From Stygibacter sp964604155 (GTDB lineage: Bacteria; Cloacimonadota; Cloacimonadia; Cloacimonadales; TCS61), in the NCBI GenBank assembly GCA_964604155.1, contig CAZRXY010000066.1, positions 1 to 6,904 on the forward strand: 6,904 nt of DNA, read 5' to 3'. Under the pieces are notes generated by a model, which worked only from the letters and a program-made list of their open reading frames with translations, was not told the origin of the DNA and made no database searches. The translations under genes and the position numbers were made by a program. How positions within the stretch are numbered: the first letter of the stretch is position 1; each line of letters opens with the position of its first letter. This document shows, in pieces, positions 5,407-6,904 of the stretch.

Positions 5407-6879
5407 ATGAAAATATTTTATAATGCCTCTTTTATTACTATGAATAAGCCAGATGAAACGGCAGCAGCCCTTGCCGTGCATGATGGCAAAATACTAAAAT
5501 TATATGATTCCAAACCGGATATTAACGCCGAATATGTCGATCTCAAAGGAAAATTTGTCCTCCCGGGTTTTATCGATACGCATACGCACAGCAATGCAGG
5601 CGGTTTTTACAGCATGGGTGTCAACCTCGAGGGCTGCCGGAATCTTGCCGAACTTTTTGAACGCCTCGCTGAAGCAAAGCCTTCTGGCAAACAGGTTGTC
5701 GCCTGGCACCTTGATGAAATGCAGCTCTCTGAAAAAAGATTCCCTCTCGCCTCAGAACTCGATAATATTTTTCCCCAAAAAAACGTCCTTATCCGCAGAG
5801 TCGATGGGCATTCCTGCGTGATCAATTCGCACGCCGCCCGGCAAATCCCTGCTATACATCCCCTGTCTCGCGAATTTAACGGCACTTTCCGCAAACGCCA
5901 AAACGACCTTATCGTTAACTGGTTCCATAAAAATCTCGATGACGAGACTATCATCGCTGCTTACCACTTTGCCGCCCTACACGCTGCAAAATTCGGGCAC
6001 ACTACTGTGCATACTATGATCGGTGACGGCTATGACAGCCTGGAACACTATGAACTCCTGCAAAACCACCTTGATGATTTTCCCGTCGAATTCATTCTCT
6101 ATCCCCAGTCATTTAATCTTAAAGCTGCACTTGATGCCGGTGCTCACCGTATCGGCGGCTGCATCATTGCCGATGGCTCTTTCGGCTCACATACCGCAGC
6201 TCTCTTCGAACCCTATGCAGACCAACCCCAAAACTACGGCACTCTCTACCATTCCGATGATTTCTGGCAAAAATTTATCAATAACGCCCACGAAAACGAT
6301 CTTCAGGTTGCAGTACATTGCATAGGCGATAGAGCTATTACTCAAATTATTAATTGTTATGAGAAAGTTCAGCAGAAAAACCCGAAAAACCTTCGCCATA
6401 TCCTTATTCATAATGAGCTCACTACAGACGATATGATCAAGCGGATAGGAAATTCTAATGTCACTGCTGCCATGCAGCCCATGTTTGACAGACTCTGGGC
6501 AGGCGAAAATGGCTTATACCAGAATGTCCTCGGTAAAGAACGCACTATGCGGACTAACCGCCTCAAGAGCCTGAGAGATAATGGCGTGATCATTGGCGGC
6601 GGCTCGGATTGGTATGTCACAGAAATGGATGCCCTCGCCGGTATAAACGCCGCTACGCAAATACATAATAACGCCGAAAGACTCTCACCCTTCCAGGCTT
6701 TGCAGCTCTATACCTCCCACGCTGCCATGATCTCCCACGACGAAAACCGCATCGGCTCGCTCATTCCCTCAGCTCAGGCAGATTTCGTGGTTCTTAATGA
6801 TAATCCCCTCCTGTCTCAATCTATTGACACTATCAAAATTGCCGCCGTCTATAAAAAGGGCATCAAGATATCCTACTGA
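5407..6879 (+). CDS. Amidohydrolase family protein, YtcJ-like (Amidohydro_3)
   Basis: A 490-residue metal-dependent hydrolase of the amidohydrolase superfamily, YtcJ/N-substituted formamide deformylase-like group (PF07969). The N-terminal beta part (1-55) leads into PGFIDTHTH (53-61), whose H59 and H61 are metal ligands. Next are LEGCRNLAEL (74-83), RRVDGHSCVINSHAA (130-144), DGSFGSHTAALFEPY (256-270), VHCIGDRAI (303-311, H304), LIHNEL (333-338, H335) and GGGSDWYV (397-404, D401). The end, ALQLYTSHAA through NRIGSLIPSAQADFVVLNDNPL, is typical of the group. No signal peptide is seen, so it is cytoplasmic. It is slightly shorter than many relatives (about 520-570 residues) but complete, with a stop at 6877-6879. 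Substrates of the family are amides, including formamides, and are mostly unknown, so none is assigned. Its pairing with maf suggests shared transcription, not a known pathway. Confidence 0.93.
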   Translation: MKIFYNASFITMNKPDETAAALAVHDGKILKLYDSKPDINAEYVDLKGKFVLPGFIDTHTHSNAGGFYSMGVNLEGCRNLAELFERLAEAKPSGKQVVAWHLDEMQLSEKRFPLASELDNIFPQKNVLIRRVDGHSCVINSHAARQIPAIHPLSREFNGTFRKRQNDLIVNWFHKNLDDETIIAAYHFAALHAAKFGHTTVHTMIGDGYDSLEHYELLQNHLDDFPVEFILYPQSFNLKAALDAGAHRIGGCIIADGSFGSHTAALFEPYADQPQNYGTLYHSDDFWQKFINNAHENDLQVAVHCIGDRAITQIINCYEKVQQKNPKNLRHILIHNELTTDDMIKRIGNSNVTAAMQPMFDRLWAGENGLYQNVLGKERTMRTNRLKSLRDNGVIIGGGSDWYVTEMDALAGINAATQIHNNAERLSPFQALQLYTSHAAMISHDENRIGSLIPSAQADFVVLNDNPLLSQSIDTIKIAAVYKKGIKISY

Positions 6880-6884
6880 TCTCA

Positions 6885-6899
6885 CCCCCCCCCCCCCCC
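6885..6899. repeat. Homopolymer tract of 15 C
   Basis: Fifteen consecutive C begin five bases after the amidohydrolase stop and end just before AATGG at the window edge. An ATG lies at 6901-6903. Such tracts are prone to slippage and sequencing error, so the exact length is uncertain. Whether the ATG starts a gene cannot be seen. A second, shorter C run of seven is at 2622-2628. Confidence 0.9.
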
Positions 6900-6904
6900 A
6901 ATGG

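Overview
The window looks like a piece of a chromosome from an uncultured, moderately A+T-rich bacterium. Two clues point weakly to the FCB side of the tree, for example a Cloacimonadota-like lineage. The Maf protein has the YGIQG and YFNVMGFPV motifs, and the non-coding DNA carries short heptamer and nonamer tandem repeats. This assignment is inference and would need a marker-gene search. I see no phage, transposase, CRISPR, rRNA or tRNA, and most of the window is ordinary housekeeping or metabolic sequence.

Layout: positions 1-95 are a heptanucleotide tandem array. Positions 205-2534 hold two minus-strand genes that read leftward as a probable operon: an AI-2E-family membrane protein, then a PDZ/radical-SAM/DUF512 protein starting five bases after the AI-2E stop. 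Positions 2535-3048 are a 514-base divergent intergenic region. It holds a strong candidate promoter for the leftward pair, weaker candidate promoters for the rightward genes, small repeats and palindromes. Rightward from 3049 come a TetR-family regulator and an overlapping flavin oxidoreductase of the nitronate monooxygenase/FabK type. After an 85-base gap follow Maf nucleotide pyrophosphatase and a YtcJ-like amidohydrolase, nine bases apart. The window ends in a run of 15 C.

How the genes work together: the clearest unit is tetR plus the flavin oxidoreductase. They overlap by seven bases, so the regulator probably controls its own operon. The oxidoreductase has an unusual four-cysteine cluster near its C-terminus, which is the most interesting protein-level feature here. 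Maf (house-cleaning of non-canonical nucleotides) and the amidohydrolase are co-transcribed by spacing but have no evident shared pathway.

I found no convincing new multi-gene system. The points most worth checking are the cysteine cluster, the repeat families shared between the two non-coding regions, the paired TTCGAA palindromes in front of tetR, and the start codon of the AI-2E gene.
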